64,000 nt of DNA from positions 51,376,992 to 51,440,991 of the forward strand of contig OX031065.1 in NCBI GenBank assembly GCA_943736015.1. The letters run 5' to 3'. The notes under the pieces are model-generated. The model searched no databases. It was not told the DNA's origin and saw only the letters and a list, made by a program, of their open reading frames with translations. Below, piece after piece: positions 49,007 through 60,505 of this stretch. The translations under genes and the position numbers were made by a program. Source of the stretch: Tridacna crocea. Taxonomy: Eukaryota > Mollusca > Bivalvia > Cardiida > Cardiidae. How positions within the stretch are numbered: position 1 is the first letter of the stretch; every line of letters starts with the position of its first letter.

Positions 49007-51169
49007 TTTTACCCTTTACCAAACGACAATATTTTAGACTGGTCCAATTCTTTTTAGCTCACCTGAGCACAACGTGCTCAAGGGGAGCTTTTAGGATCAC
49101 CCGGTGTCCGTCGTCCGTCGTCCGTCGTGCGTCGTCAACAATTCTTTAAACATCAACTCCTCCTAAACCGCTGGGCGGATTTGGACCAAACTTGGCAGGA
49201 ATGTTCCTTGGGAGGTCCTCTTTAAAAATTGTTCACAGAATTTGATTCCATCAAAAACTCTGGTTGCCATGGCAACCAAATGGAATTTTTTAGCAAATTC
49301 TTTAAAAATCTTCTCCTCTGAAACCGCTGGTCGGATTTTGAAATAATTTCACAGATATGTTCCTTGGGTGACCCTTTTCAAAAATTGTTCGTGAAATTTT
49401 GATTCGTCAAAAAATGTGGCTCTGGTGAATGGGGGCTTCTTGCACTATACAGAAATGAAGGAATTCTTTAAAAATCTTCTCCTCTGAAACCGCTGGTTGG
49501 ATTTTGAAATAATTTCACAGATATGTTCCTTGGGTGACCCTTTTCAAAAATTGTTCGTGAAATTTTGATCCGTCAAAAAATGTGGCTCTGGTGAATGGGG
49601 GCTTCTTGCACTATACAGAAATGACGGAATTCTTAAAAAATCTTCTTCTCTGAAACCGCTGGTCAGATTTTAAAATAATTTCACAGAGTTGTTCCTTGGG
49701 TGACCCTTTTCAAAAATTGTTCGCGAAATTTTGATTGGTCAAGAAACATGGCTCTGGTGAATGGGGGCTTCTTGCACTATACAGAAATGAAGGAATTCTT
49801 TAAAAATCTTCTCCTGAAACCGCTGGTCGGATTTTAAAATAATTTCACAGATATGTTCCTTGGGTGACCCTTTTCAAAAATTGTTCTTGAAATTTTGATC
49901 CGTCAAAAAATGTGGCTCTGGTGAATGGGGGCTTCTTGCACTATACAGAAATGAAGGAATTCTTAAAAAATCTTCTTCTCTGAAACCGCTGGTCAGATTT
50001 TGAAATAATTTCACAGAGTTGTTCCTTGGGTGACCCTTTTAAAAAATTGTTCGCGAAATTTTGATTGGTCAAGAAACATGGCTCTGGTGAATGGGGGCTT
50101 CTTGCACTATACAGAAATGAAGAAATTCTTAAAAATTCTTCTTCTCTGAAACAGCTGGTTAGATTTTGAAATAATTTCACAGACTTGTTCCTTGGGTGAC
50201 CCTTTTCAAAAACTGTTCGTGAAATTTTGATCCGTCAAGAAACATGGCTCTGGTGAATGGGGGCTACTTGCACTATACAGAAATGAAGAAATTCTTAAAA
50301 ATTCTTCTTCTCTGAAATGGTTGGACAGATTTTGAAATAATTTCACAGAGATGTTCCTTGGGTGACCCTTTTCTAAAATTGTTTGCAAAATTTTGATTGG
50401 CCAAGAGACATGGCTCTAGTGAATGGGGGCTACTTGCACTATATGGAAATGAAGAAATTCTTGAAAATTCTTCTTCTCTGAAACCAATGGTCAGATTTTA
50501 AAATAATCTGACAGAGATGTTCCTTGGGTGACCCTTTCCAAAAGCTGTACATATAATTTTGATCCGTCAAGAAACATGGCTCTTGTGATTGGGGGCTACT
50601 TGCACTATACGGACATGATGAAATTCTTTAAAATTCTCTCTTCGCTGAAACCCCTGGTCAGATTTTGAAATAATTTCAGAGAGATGTTCCTTGGGTGACC
50701 CTTTTCAAAACTTGTTCGTAAATTTTGATCCATCAAGAAACATGGCTCTCGTGGATGGGGGCTACTTGCTCTTATACAGAAATGAAGAATTCTTAAAAAT
50801 TCTTCTTTTTGGAACTGATGGTCAGATTTCGAAATGACTTTTACAGGTGACCTTTTGAAAATTGCTTGGCAAAATTATAAATTTGGTTCCAATGTTTCAA
50901 TATCTCAAAAAAAAAATAGACTATGGTCATCTCAAAAATTCAGGTGAGCGGTCCAGGGCCATCTTGGCCCTCTTGTTTAATGAAAGCATTTTGCAGACAA
51001 CAAATTAAAAGTGACTGAAAATTTGAATTTTTTTTTTGTGAAGGGTAGAAAACATTGTGGGAAAAGGAGAAAATGCTGGTTACCAGCATTTTCACCTTTT
51101 CCCACAATGTTTTCTAAAGGCTTCTTTCTCAGGGGCGTCAAAAGTAGGGATTGTGTGGTAATGGGTTAA
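49007..51169 (-). repeat. TTAA-palindrome MITE split by the large AGCTCACC repeat
   Basis: The left piece 49007-49048 ends at GACTGGTCCAATT, the right piece 50977-51169 resumes at AATGAAAGCATTTTGCAGAC and ends GGTAATGGGTTAA. Confidence 0.9.
49049..50976 (+). repeat. AGCTCACC repeat with internal 166-bp tandem array
   Basis: Starts AGCTCACCTGAGCACAACG and ends CAGGTGAGCGGTCCAGGGCC then CTCTTGTTT; AGCTCACCTG and CAGGTGAGC are inverted ends. Inside, TCCTTGGGTGACC recurs at about 49361, 49527, 49693, 49857, 50023, 50189 and 50355, about 166 bases apart, in roughly nine units up to 50.85 kb. Confidence 0.92.
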
Positions 51170-51544
51170 GGCAAAAAAAAAAAAGGAAATGGTTGCATGT
51201 TGAGTTTATACAAATATAATCTTATTGAAGAGCTATCAGAAGAGTTTGTTTTATTTGACATGAGTTCATATTGTGTTATTTTTGGGCAAATAATCTTCAT
51301 TTTTGTATGCCTATGCTTGATATTCTGTCTTGAATGTCAGTGTATTTGTCACAATGACATTGTTGATATCAAACTTTACTGAGACTCTGAAACTTTCCTG
51401 AGACACTACGAATGTGATTTCTACAGTAGCTAATCTGCAATTAAGCTGTTTTCAAAGAAAAATTATTATTGTGGCAGCTCTGGCATCATCATCATCATCT
51501 GTATTATTACCAGTGTTGTTCCCAGCATGCAAAAACTTTGACTT

Positions 51545-52826
51545 TTTAGCTCACCTGAGCACAACGTGCTCAAGGGGAGCTTTTAGGATCTCCCGGTGTC
51601 CGTTGTCTGTCGTGCATCAGTGTGTTATGTGTTAGTGCGTCGGTGCGTCGTCAACAATTCTTTAAACATCAACTCCTCCTAAAACGCTGGGCCAATTTGA
51701 ACCAAACTTAGCTGGAATGTTCCTTGGGAGGTCCTCTTTAAAACTGTTCACAGAATTTGATTCTATCAAAAACTCTGGTTGCCATGGTAACCAAATGGAA
51801 CTTTTTAGCAAATTCTTTAAAAATCTTCTCCTGAAAACGCTGGTCAGATTTTGAAATAATTTCACAGATATATTTCATGGGTGACCCTTTTCAAAAATTG
51901 TTCGTGAAATTTTGATCCGTCAAGAAACATGGCTCTGGTGAATAGGGGCTACTAATTGAGCTATAGGGAAATGAAGAAATTCTTAAAAATTCTTCTTCTG
52001 TCGAACGGCTGGTCAGATTTTGAAATAATTTCACAGAGATGTTCCTTGGGTGACCCTTTTTGAAAAATGTTTGTGAAATTTTGATTCGTCAAGAAACATG
52101 GCTCTGGTGAATGGGGGCTACAAGTTTGCACTATAGGGCAATGAAGAAATTCTTAAAAATTCTTCTTCTCTGAAACAGTAAGTCAGACTTTGGAAAATGT
52201 TCACAGAGATATTCCTTGGGTAACCCTTTTCAAAAAGTATTCGTGACATTTTGATTCGTCGAGAAACTTTGCTCTGGTGAATGGGGCTACTTGCACTATA
52301 ATTATGGAAATGAAGAAATTCTTGAAAATTCTTCTTCTCAGAAACCGCCAGTCAGGTTTCGAAATTATTTCACAGAAATGTTCCTTGGATGACCCTTTTC
52401 AAAAATTGTATGCGAAATTTTGATCCATCAAGAAACATCTTGTGAATGGGGGCTTCTTGCATTATATGGCAGTGAAGAAATACTTTAAATTCTTCTTCTC
52501 TGAAACGGGTAATCAAATTGTGAAATAATCTCACAGAAATGTTCCTTTGGTAACCCTTTTCAAAAATTGTTCGCGAAATGCTGGTTTGTCTGGAAACATG
52601 GATCTGGTGAATGGGGGCTACTTGCACTAAAGCGAAATGAAGAAATTCTTAAAAATTCTTCTTCTCTGAAACGGCTGGTCAGATTTTGGAATATTTGGTC
52701 TTTAAAATTCTTTTTCTCTGAACAAAAATTGCTCGAGAAATTTTAATCCATCAAGAAACATGGCACTGATGGCTGTGGGCTATTTACACTATTCAGACAT
52801 GAAGAAATTCTTGAAAATTCTTCATT
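51545..52826 (+). repeat. AGCTCACC repeat, second copy, decayed array
   Basis: Same start (AGCTCACCTGAGCACAACG). About five or six irregular 166-bp-type units, no 3' tail; it runs into a MITE. Confidence 0.88.
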
Positions 52827-52949
52827 AGAAAAAATTGTGGGAATAGGAGAAAATGCTGGTAACCAGCATTTTCTCCTATTCCCGCAATTTTTTCTAAACA
52901 CTTCTTTCTTTGGGTCGTCAAAAGTAGGGATTGTATGGTAATGGGTTAA
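52827..52949 (-). repeat. TTAA-palindrome MITE, right half, with symmetric arm changes
   Basis: GGGAATAGGAG pairs with CTCCTATTCCC, and AAATTG with CAATTT; both differ from the common type at matching positions. Confidence 0.85.
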
Positions 52950-52971
52950 TGGGTTGATCTTGGTACCTCTT

Positions 52972-53182
52972 TTAACCCTTTCCAAAAACAGCAAATATTA
53001 GACTCTTCCAAATCAAAAGAGTTTGCAGACAGAATGCAGAAAATTACCCAAATGGGCAGAAAACACTTTGGGAAAAGGAGAAATTGCTTGTTACGAGCAT
53101 TTTCTCCTTTTCCAACAGTGTTTTCAAAAAAACTTGTACTGCAGACACGTAAAAAACAAAGGCTTGTTTAGGAAAGAATTAA
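52972..53182 (-). repeat. TTAA-palindrome MITE, variant subfamily
   Basis: TTAACCCTTTCCAAAAACAGC start and GGAAAGAATTAA end; tip GCTTGTTACGAGC. Confidence 0.82.
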
Positions 53183-53744
53183 GGGGCCTATTTTGGTGTA
53201 GTATGCTATGAATCATCTTTTGCGAAATACTGATAAAAACAACAGAATATACTTTTCCCTGCAGACAAACAGAAATATGACAGTTGCATGCTATACAAAG
53301 GTGCAGTTTTGGCAATCAAATAACGGTTTGATTGCTTTGCTATGGCTAATTTCTAGTTTGTGACATCAAATGTGACGTCATTGTTAGTTTTGGAAAACAA
53401 TCTCATGTAACAAACATGTAATGTAGAGGACATAAAACTAAACTCAAATTACCCTACATTTCATAGATGAATTTATGTGGAAATAAATTATCATTGAGGC
53501 AAAATTAGTCTTTTGTCCATTTGTCATTGTGTTTTAAAAGTGGTCTGCTGCTAGGGATCTAACTCTTTTACTGCCACTGATGATATTTGTGGATGGTGCA
53601 AATCAAGATCAGACTGCACAGGATGATGGTAGATTATGACACAAACCACTTTCAGTAGCCTTTGAAATTTTCTATTAGACTTCAAAAAATTGTGTTTCTA
53701 CAGCTGTTAGTGAAAGAACTCAGTTGTGAAAGGCACCCTCAGGG

Positions 53745-53973
53745 TTAACTCTTTACCAAACAAAAAAATTTTAGACTGGTCCAATTTGAAAGCATTTGTA
53801 GACAACAAATCAGATATGAATAAAAAATTGAAATAAGTTTTGGGAAGGGTAGAAAATGTTATGGGAAAAGGAGAAAATGCTGGTAACCAGCATTTTCTTC
53901 TTTTCCAACGATGTTTTCAAAAGCTTTCTCTCTCAGGGTCGTTAAAAGTCGGGATTGTGTGGTAAAGACTTAA
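53745..53973 (-). repeat. TTAA-palindrome MITE, complete
   Basis: TTAA at both ends, intact core. Confidence 0.9.
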
Positions 53974-54092
53974 GTATTATCTTTTTATATGAGCCCTTTT
54001 ATCCCATGATGAGTTCAGTTCAAGATTTCCGCTTGTCAAATCAACATGGTCTTTATAGAATGCTTAAAATGAAACCCTTAACCAGGCGACAG

Positions 54093-54322
54093 TTAACCCA
54101 TTACCACACAACCCCTACTTCTGACGCCCCTGAGAAAGAAGCCTTTAGAAAACATTGTGGGAAAAGGAGAAAATGCTGGTAACCAGCATTTTCTCCTTTT
54201 CCCACAATGTTTTCTACCCTTCACAAAACAAATATCAAAATTTTCAGTCACTTTTATTTTGTAGGCTGCAAATGCTTTCAATTTGGACCAGTCTAAAATA
54301 TTGTCTTTTGGTAATGGGTTAA
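54093..54322 (+). repeat. TTAA-palindrome MITE, complete
   Basis: TTAA at both ends, perfect core; a good reference copy. Confidence 0.92.
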
Positions 54323-54369
54323 ATCTCTTTGTGCAATATGCAAATTAATTACATCTTCATTGGCATACA

Positions 54370-54475
54370 ACTCTTTACCACACAATTCCGACTTTTAATG
54401 ACCTTGAAAGAAAAGCCTTTTGAAAACTTTGTGGGAAAAGGAAAAAATGCTGGTTACCTACTTTTCCATCAGTCC
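54370..54475 (+). repeat. TTAA-palindrome MITE, short arm and half core
   Basis: Stops after GGAAAAAATGCTGGTTACC. Confidence 0.65.
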
Positions 54476-54529
54476 ATGTACTTAATAATTTGTTTATCCC
54501 CTTGTTATATAGGGTATTTTTTTTACTCT

Positions 54530-54778
54530 TTACCACACAATCCTGACTTTTAACAACCATGAGAAAGGAAGTTTTCAAAAACAATTCATGTGAAAAAGAG
54601 AAGATGCAGGTAACCAGAATTTTCTCTTTTTCGCACAAAGTATTCTACCCTCTTCAAATCAAATTTCGCTATTTTCTTTTTGAGGGGGTGGGGGGGGGGG
54701 TGCTCACACTCTTTTTCGCCATCTGCAAATGCTTTAAATTTGGACTAGTTGAACATTTTATCTTTTGCCAGAGGTAAA
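54530..54778 (+). repeat. TTAA-palindrome MITE with G-run insertion
   Basis: A GGGGGTGGGGGGGGGG run interrupts the long arm near 54685-54702; right end decayed. Confidence 0.7.
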
Positions 54779-54961
54779 CCTAAAATAAAGGCTAGCTATT
54801 AAGAATTATACAAAAGACAGAATAACAATATTGGTAACTTATCTCTGCAGCTGTCATTCAGTGGACAGCAGTGACTAAGCAATTCCTAAATGCTCTAAAA
54901 ACCACCATGACAATGTAAAGTAATTTAACCCTTTGGTTGTTGAGCACGACCCACTGACCTT

Positions 54962-55040
54962 TTGCGGACAGTGTAGATCAAGATCAGACTGCACAGAAAG
55001 TGCAGTCTGATCTTTGATCTACACTGTCCGATAAGGAGAT
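54962..55040. repeat. Near-perfect 79-bp palindrome
   Basis: TTGCGGACAGTGTAGATCAA pairs with its inverse CTACACTGTCCG; inner AGATCAGACTGCAC and GTGCAGTCTGATCT leave a loop of five bases. Confidence 0.9.
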
Positions 55041-55063
55041 TTTTTTTTCTTCAAACCTAAGTC

Positions 55064-55287
55064 TTAACCCATGCATTACCACACAATGCCTACTTTGAGA
55101 AAGAAGCCTTTAGAAAACATTGTGGAAAAAGGAGAAAATGCTGGTAACCAGCATTTTCTCCTTTTCCCACAATGTTTTTTACCCTGTGTAAAACAAATTT
55201 CAAATTTTCAGTCACTTTTATTTTGTCGTCAGCAAATGCTTTCGATTTGGGCATGCATTAAATATCTGTTGTTTGGTAATGAGTTAA
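55064..55287 (+). repeat. TTAA-palindrome MITE, complete
   Basis: TTAA at both ends, a few bases lost in the short arm. Confidence 0.88.
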
Positions 55288-55405
55288 ATAACATTATTCA
55301 GATTTTTCTATCTGCTTTCGAATTTACAAGTTAATTAGCAGGATTTAGCTGAATAAGGATGAGATGATTGTTAAAGAGGGGGAATTATGTTAATTCCGAC
55401 TGGGG

Positions 55406-55497
55406 GATTCGGGGGATTCGAACCCCATGCAGACAAGATCCTTGATTTTTTTCAAGGTTTTTAAGACCAACACCATAAGCACTGAGCTAGACAGGTA
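55406..55497 (-). repeat. SINE-like tRNA head, decayed
   Basis: On the minus strand the A-box part CTAGCTCAGTGC and the B box GGGGTTCGAATCCCC. Confidence 0.6.
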
Positions 55498-55823
55498 TCT
55501 TCCTAACACAATTGTTAGGTAATGTATGTAGATGCTTGAAGGAGTAGTCTCCCATGACATTATGCCTTATATGGAATGACTAACATAACAATTAATTTGC
55601 TAAAATAACTGTTATTACTCTTGTCATTTTGTAGCTAATGTGGGACCATTCCCACATTGTAAAGGCTTTTGAAAACTTTCTGTGAAAAGTGTCTGAGAAA
55701 AATAGAATGGTTTGAACAGTGATTGAAATTATCTAAATGCCCTAAATTTGGATGTGTGAAATTTTGTCATCTTGTAAAAAGTTATCCCCTTACCAAAAGA
55801 ACAACATTTTGGACATGTCCAAC

Positions 55824-56057
55824 TTAACCCTTTCCCAAACGACAAATTTTAGACACTTCCAAACTCAAAGAGTTTGCAGACGACAATTTCAAATTTGATA
55901 AAAATGGCAGAAAGTTCTCCATAATTATACTGGTAGAAAACACTGTAGGGAAAGGAGAAATTGCTTGTTACGAGCAATTTCTCCTTTTCCCACAGTGTTT
56001 TCAAAAGACTTGTACTGCAGACACATAAAAACAAGGGCTTGTTTTGGAAAGGGTTAA
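55824..56057 (-). repeat. TTAA-palindrome MITE, variant subfamily, best copy
   Basis: TTAA at both ends. Core GAAATTGCTTGTTACGAGC with inverse CAATTTC, right part ACTGCAGACACATAAAA. It defines the variant seen at 23214, 28600, 42551 and 52972. Confidence 0.88.
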
Positions 56058-56380
56058 AGAAACTTGCTAACAGGTAGCAGAATTTTTATAAGACTTGCGT
56101 ATAGGAGGAAAGGGAATTGGGCAGATTAGAACTATATGCATAGGAGGGAAAGGAATTGGGAAATTATGCTGGTTACCATCATCTCCTTTTCCTACAATGT
56201 TTTCACAAACCTTCGACCCCATGGTTGTTACAATTAACATGGACTTACGTATAGTGAGTAAAGAGTCGAAGATACTCTTTGTGACAGATAAATTGTATTA
56301 CTTTGATGGGCTGTTGGCTGACTGTTAAAACAAATAATACATACTTTGATATACTGATAAAAATTTGGGACCGGCAACTC

Positions 56381-56608
56381 TTAACTCATTACCAAATGAC
56401 AATATTTTATGCCTGTCCATATTGAAAGTATTGGCAAACAAAAAAGTAAAAGTGACTGAAAATTTGAAATTTGTTTTGTGGAGAGTAGAAAACATTGTGG
56501 GAAAAGGAGAAATGCTGGTTACCAGCATTTTGTCCTTTTCCTACAATGTTTTCTAAAGGCTTCTTTCTCAGGGTCGTCAAAAGTAGGGATTGTTTGGTAA
56601 TGGGTAAA
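56381..56608 (-). repeat. TTAA-palindrome MITE, near complete
   Basis: Left TTAA intact, right end GGTAATGGGTAAA. Confidence 0.87.
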
Positions 56609-56637
56609 TATACTGGTATTAAGTTAGTTCATTACCT

Positions 56638-56858
56638 CCTCAATCTCATTTTCAAACAATCACTAAATTTCAAGAACCCCAAGAAAGAAAACATTGTGGG
56701 AAAAGTAAAATATGCTGTTAACCAGCATTTTCTTCTTTTCCCACAAAGTTTTCTGCCCTATGAAGGGCTATCTTTGCCATATGAGCCACCTTTAACTTGT
56801 CATCTGCAAATGTCTTCAATTTGGACTTAACAAGTTTTGTCATTTGTAAAAGAATTAA
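56638..56858 (+). repeat. TTAA-palindrome MITE, diverged
   Basis: Altered left end; right end GTAAAAGAATTAA. Confidence 0.75.
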
Positions 56859-57014
56859 CCCAATTTGCATAGTTACATTCTTGAAAATCAACATGAATGA
56901 TTTGCGTGTTAATTTGTGAATTGACAAAACTTTGAAGCAAAATCTGCCACAAACGGTATGTCAGTAAAACTAAATTTAATTTTTGTCATATGAAAATAAG
57001 GCGATTTTTATGAT

Positions 57015-57243
57015 TTAACCCTTTACCACACAATCCTGACTTTTAACGACCCTGAGAAAGAAAGCTTTTGAAAACATAGTAGGAAAAGGAGAAAATGCTG
57101 GTAACCAGCATTTTCTCCTTTTCCAACAATGTTTTCTGCTCTTCCAAAATCAAATTTCAAATTTTTATTCACATTTATTTCTTCATCTGCAAATGCTTTC
57201 AGATTGGACTAGTCTAACATTTTGTCGTTTGGTAAAGAGTTAA
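57015..57243 (+). repeat. TTAA-palindrome MITE, complete
   Basis: TTAA at both ends, good core. Confidence 0.9.
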
Positions 57244-57797
57244 ACGATATGTAAAGGTGCAGTCTGTATAAGTTCCAGTCAGTGGCACTCTTGGCTTGAA
57301 AAACCAAGTTTATCGACATTTTAAAAAGAAACAATGACACAGGCTGATTGTCGCTTATTTGTTTATCATCAATATAGGAACAGTTTACGACATCAAAATA
57401 AGAAAACAGGCTCAGAATTAGCAATCTTACTCTTCGATGACATCATATTGGAAGTGTAAACACTAGTCTTGTGTCCAATGTCATGGCACTAATGAGAGCA
57501 TTGTTATTATGTGATGTTCTCGAAATACTAGTTTGAATATACACAAACTATAATGAAGTTTGTCTCGATCATTAGCGTCCCTGAAATCGACAGGCTTCTC
57601 CATGCAATTTGCACATGTATGTCATGGCAACCAATGCAGTAACTGATATGTGTGGTTTTTCTCTTAGCCTCAATAACAAGACGCCTCTGTGATTTTTTTC
57701 ATATTTGGGCATTTATTGTGCATTGTACCGTCTTGAAGTCCATTGTGCAGAAACAAGTTACATGAAGTGGCCATTCATATAGAGCAACCCATCTAAA

Positions 57798-57836
57798 TCC
57801 CCCCCCCCCCTTCCATACACACACACACCACCCCCT
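57798..57836 (+). repeat. Low-complexity C run and CA run
   Basis: C(11) followed by a short ACACACAC run; followed by a CT-rich stretch to about 57910. Confidence 0.8.
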
Positions 57837-58144
57837 TCTATCTCTTAATCTCTCTCTTTCTTTTTCCCTCACTTTCTACAATTTTCACTTTCTCTTTCTC
57901 AGTCTTACTCTCTTCTCCTACCTTCCTGTTTATGTCACATTTTAATGTTTCATCACTTAGATTAAGCACTGGTGAAATTGACAAATAGATCATGTGACAG
58001 ATCTGTCCAAGATTTAATGCCACAAACTGTCGATAATTCCAAGAGTTTGTGCAATTTTCTATTGAATTCCAATATTTTCATGTTGTTTGTTGAAACAAGA
58101 TGCTTTCTTTGTTCTCAATGTGTACATGTATCTATTTCACTTGT

Positions 58145-58373
58145 TTAACTCTTTACCACACAATCCCGACTTTTAATGACCCGGACAAAGAAGCCTTTTA
58201 AAAACATTGTGGTAAAAGGAGAAAATGCTGGTAACCAGCATTTTCACCTTTTACCGCAATGTTTTATGCCGTTCCCAAACAAAATTGCAATTTTTCAGTC
58301 ACATTTATTTTGTCATTTGCAGATGCTTTCAATTTGGACCAGTCTATAATTTTGTTGTTTGGTAAAGAGTTAA
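58145..58373 (+). repeat. TTAA-palindrome MITE, complete, with matched arm change
   Basis: GGTAAAAGG and CCTTTTACC replace the usual GGGAAAAGG and CCTTTTCCC. Shares TTAA 58370-58373 with the next copy. Confidence 0.9.
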
Positions 58374-58583
58374 CTCTTTGCCAAACAACGAAATTGAAAG
58401 CATTTGCAAACATTGAAATACCTAAATGGGACTGAAAAATTGAAATTTGGTTTGGGAAGAGTAGAAAACATTGTGCGAAAAGGAGAAAACCCTGGTAATA
58501 GCATTTTCTCCATTTCCTACAATGTTTTCAAAAAGCTTTATTCCCAGGATCATTACAAGTTGACATTGTGTGCCAAACATTGC
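58370..58583 (-). repeat. TTAA-palindrome MITE, diverged
   Basis: Abuts the previous copy; tip GAAAACCCTGGTAATAGC. Confidence 0.78.
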
Positions 58584-58604
58584 TGAGTATTAATTAAGGA
58601 ATCA

Positions 58605-58782
58605 AAGAAAAACATTGTGGGAAAAAAAATAAAATGTTGATAACCAGCATCTCTCCATTTCTGACTGTATTCTACCTTCTCAAAGCCAAAATTTTTTTTG
58701 GAGTCGGTATTTTTTTGTTTTCTGCAAAAACTTTATATTTTAGCAAGTCTACAAATTTGTTGTTTGGTAAAGGGTTTACCGT
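58605..58782 (+). repeat. TTAA-palindrome MITE, decayed
   Basis: Core fragment and long arm; right end GGTAAAGGGTTTA. Confidence 0.65.
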
Positions 58783-58887
58783 GTCTCCGACAACAAAAGT
58801 TTAGAATTTTAAGCATAGGTCAATGTGGACAACTGCAGCAGACAAGCAGACTGAGATATCCAACATTTCAGTATAAATGCTAGAGCC

Positions 58888-59116
58888 TTAACCCATTACC
58901 ACACAATCCCTACTTTTGACGACCCTGAGAAAGAAGCCTTTTGAAAACGCTATGGAAAAAGGAGAAAATGCTGGTAACAAGCATTTTCTCCTTTTCCCAC
59001 AGTGTTTTCTAACCTTCCCAGAACAAATTTCTATTTTTCAGTCACCTTTATTTTGTCGTCTGCAGATGCTTTCAATTTGGACCAGTCTAAAATGTTCTCG
59101 TGTGGTAAAGAGTTAA
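58888..59116 (+). repeat. TTAA-palindrome MITE, complete
   Basis: TTAA at both ends, one mismatch at the tip. Confidence 0.9.
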
Positions 59117-59210
59117 CTGACATGGAATGAACCAATCTTTGGCAAAGGGACATTTATAACAATTTACCATGACAAATTTAGACTTGTCGAAATGACAGTT
59201 CAAATGTTGT

Positions 59211-59350
59211 TTAACTCTTTGCCAGACAACAAAATTTCGGACTAGTCCAAATTCAAAGCATTTGCAGACAACAAAATATATGTGAATAAAAAATTGAAAT
59301 TCGATTTGAGAAGGGTAGAAAACATTATGGGAAAAGGAGAAAATGCTGGA
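59211..59350 (-). repeat. TTAA-palindrome MITE, cut inside the hairpin
   Basis: Stops exactly after GGAGAAAATGCTGG, at the hairpin tip. Confidence 0.82.
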
Positions 59351-59474
59351 TGTCTGCTTATCACTTTATGTTGATATTCGTAAGCAGTTTGTAAAATGAT
59401 ATTTCATTGGCTTTCAGAAATACATGTATGATGTAAAGTGGGGGGGAGGTGTTTTATTAACCAGCATCCAATAA

Positions 59475-59550
59475 TCGCAGGAATCTCGAAATCGTGCTCA
59501 ATCAGCCAAGGTAAGATCTACATAGTGATCGTAACCTTTGCTCGCGAAGA
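59475..59550. repeat. End fragment of the 539-bp element family
   Basis: AGCCAAGGTAAGATCTACAT to GCTCGCGAAGATG matches the inverted left end of 44432-44970. Confidence 0.8.
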
Positions 59551-59609
59551 TGAGGCATCAGTACTGAATGAAAACAGACGTAGGCATCCAACATCTCAAT
59601 TGAAACCCA

Positions 59610-60055
59610 TATGAGCCATGCTCTGGCAAAAGGGGGCTCAATGGATCTCGGTGACGTATTATAAAGAGCAAGTCATCAAATAATTATGGATCTATAGAAC
59701 CAATTTCATCTCACAACCAACTGAATCCTGAGATTGACTGGTCCTTTGACATGCAGAATAGCAAAAAGTATGAAACCTGGTCAGCCTGCGTGGACTAGGG
59801 ACATTGACCTGGGTCCGTATTCACCAACCATTCTTATGAACATTCTTTGTCTGATTCTTCAGAATTTTGTCAGAGTGAAAGTAACAGAACTTCTGATTGG
59901 CTAAACCAAATGGTTTAGCCAATCAGAAGTCCTGTTACTTTTACAGTCAGGAAATCTTGAAGAATAAGAGCAAGAATGTTCTTAAGAATGGTTGGTGAAT
60001 ACAGACCTCGGTCAATACTTTCTGCAGATGCATAATAAGCTCCTTTTAAACAGAG
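59610..60055. repeat. Foldback repeat interrupted by a palindrome
   Basis: GAGCCATGCTCTGGCAAAAG opens it; GACCTGG at 59806 and GGTCAATACTTTCTGCAGAT after 60009 are the parted halves of the repeat at 16113. Confidence 0.65.
59812..60007. mobile_element. Palindromic MITE, copy 2, inserted in another repeat
   Basis: The ends GGTCCGTATTCACCAACCAT and ATGGTTGGTGAATACAGACC are inverted; the centre is CTGATTGGCTAAACC and GGTTTAGCCAATCAG. It folds nearly end to end. Confidence 0.9.
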
Positions 60056-60089
60056 CAAAGCCCATGTATTTTGTGGTTCAAACATTTTT

Positions 60090-60317
60090 TTAACCCATTA
60101 CCACACAATCCCAACTTTTGACGCCCCAGAAAAAGAAGCCTCTAGAAAACATTGTGGGAAAAGGAGAAAATGCTGGTACCAGCATTTTCTCCTTTTCCCA
60201 CAATGTTTTACACCCTTCACAAAACAAAATTCAAATTTTGAGTCACTCTTATTTTGTTGTCTGCAAATGCTTTCAATTTGGACCAGTCTAAAATTTTCTC
60301 GTCTGGTAATAGGTTAA
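60090..60317 (+). repeat. TTAA-palindrome MITE, complete
   Basis: TTAA at both ends; tip shortened to GCTGGTACCAGC, a perfect palindrome. Confidence 0.9.
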
Positions 60318-60505
60318 ACAGAGCAAAACTCATGTATTTTGGGGTTCAACCATTTTTTTAATCCATGTATCACCTTCAGTTTTCGCTGGATTAGACAGAT
60401 CTTTTGAATACCTACAACATAGGTTTCAGTGGAAAAAAATCCTTCAAGGATTTGTTAACCCCTCCCCCTCTTTTTACAACATCTGAAAAAGAAAAGAAAA
60501 CTTAC

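Larger units (their letters stand above)
45703..60505. other. Repeat-dominated stretch without a confirmed gene
   Basis: TTAA MITEs, two large AGCTCACC repeats, a duplicated 350-bp segment, palindromic elements and one SINE. 45.7-46.1, 51.2-51.5, 53.2-53.7 and 57.3-58.1 kb hold nothing I can name beyond short open frames. Confidence 0.6.

Noticed and set aside
51405-51540. Minus-strand acceptor TTAATTGCAG followed by about 40 open codons (LATVEITFVVSQ...)
   Set aside because: No donor, no partner exon in phase and no recognised family; probably chance.
57440-57470. Minus-strand ATGATGTCATCG followed by a GTAAGA donor as another start exon for the 613-residue gene
   Set aside because: Phase would fit, but only five codons are coded and the 45648-45702 exon is longer and has an upstream stop; too little evidence.
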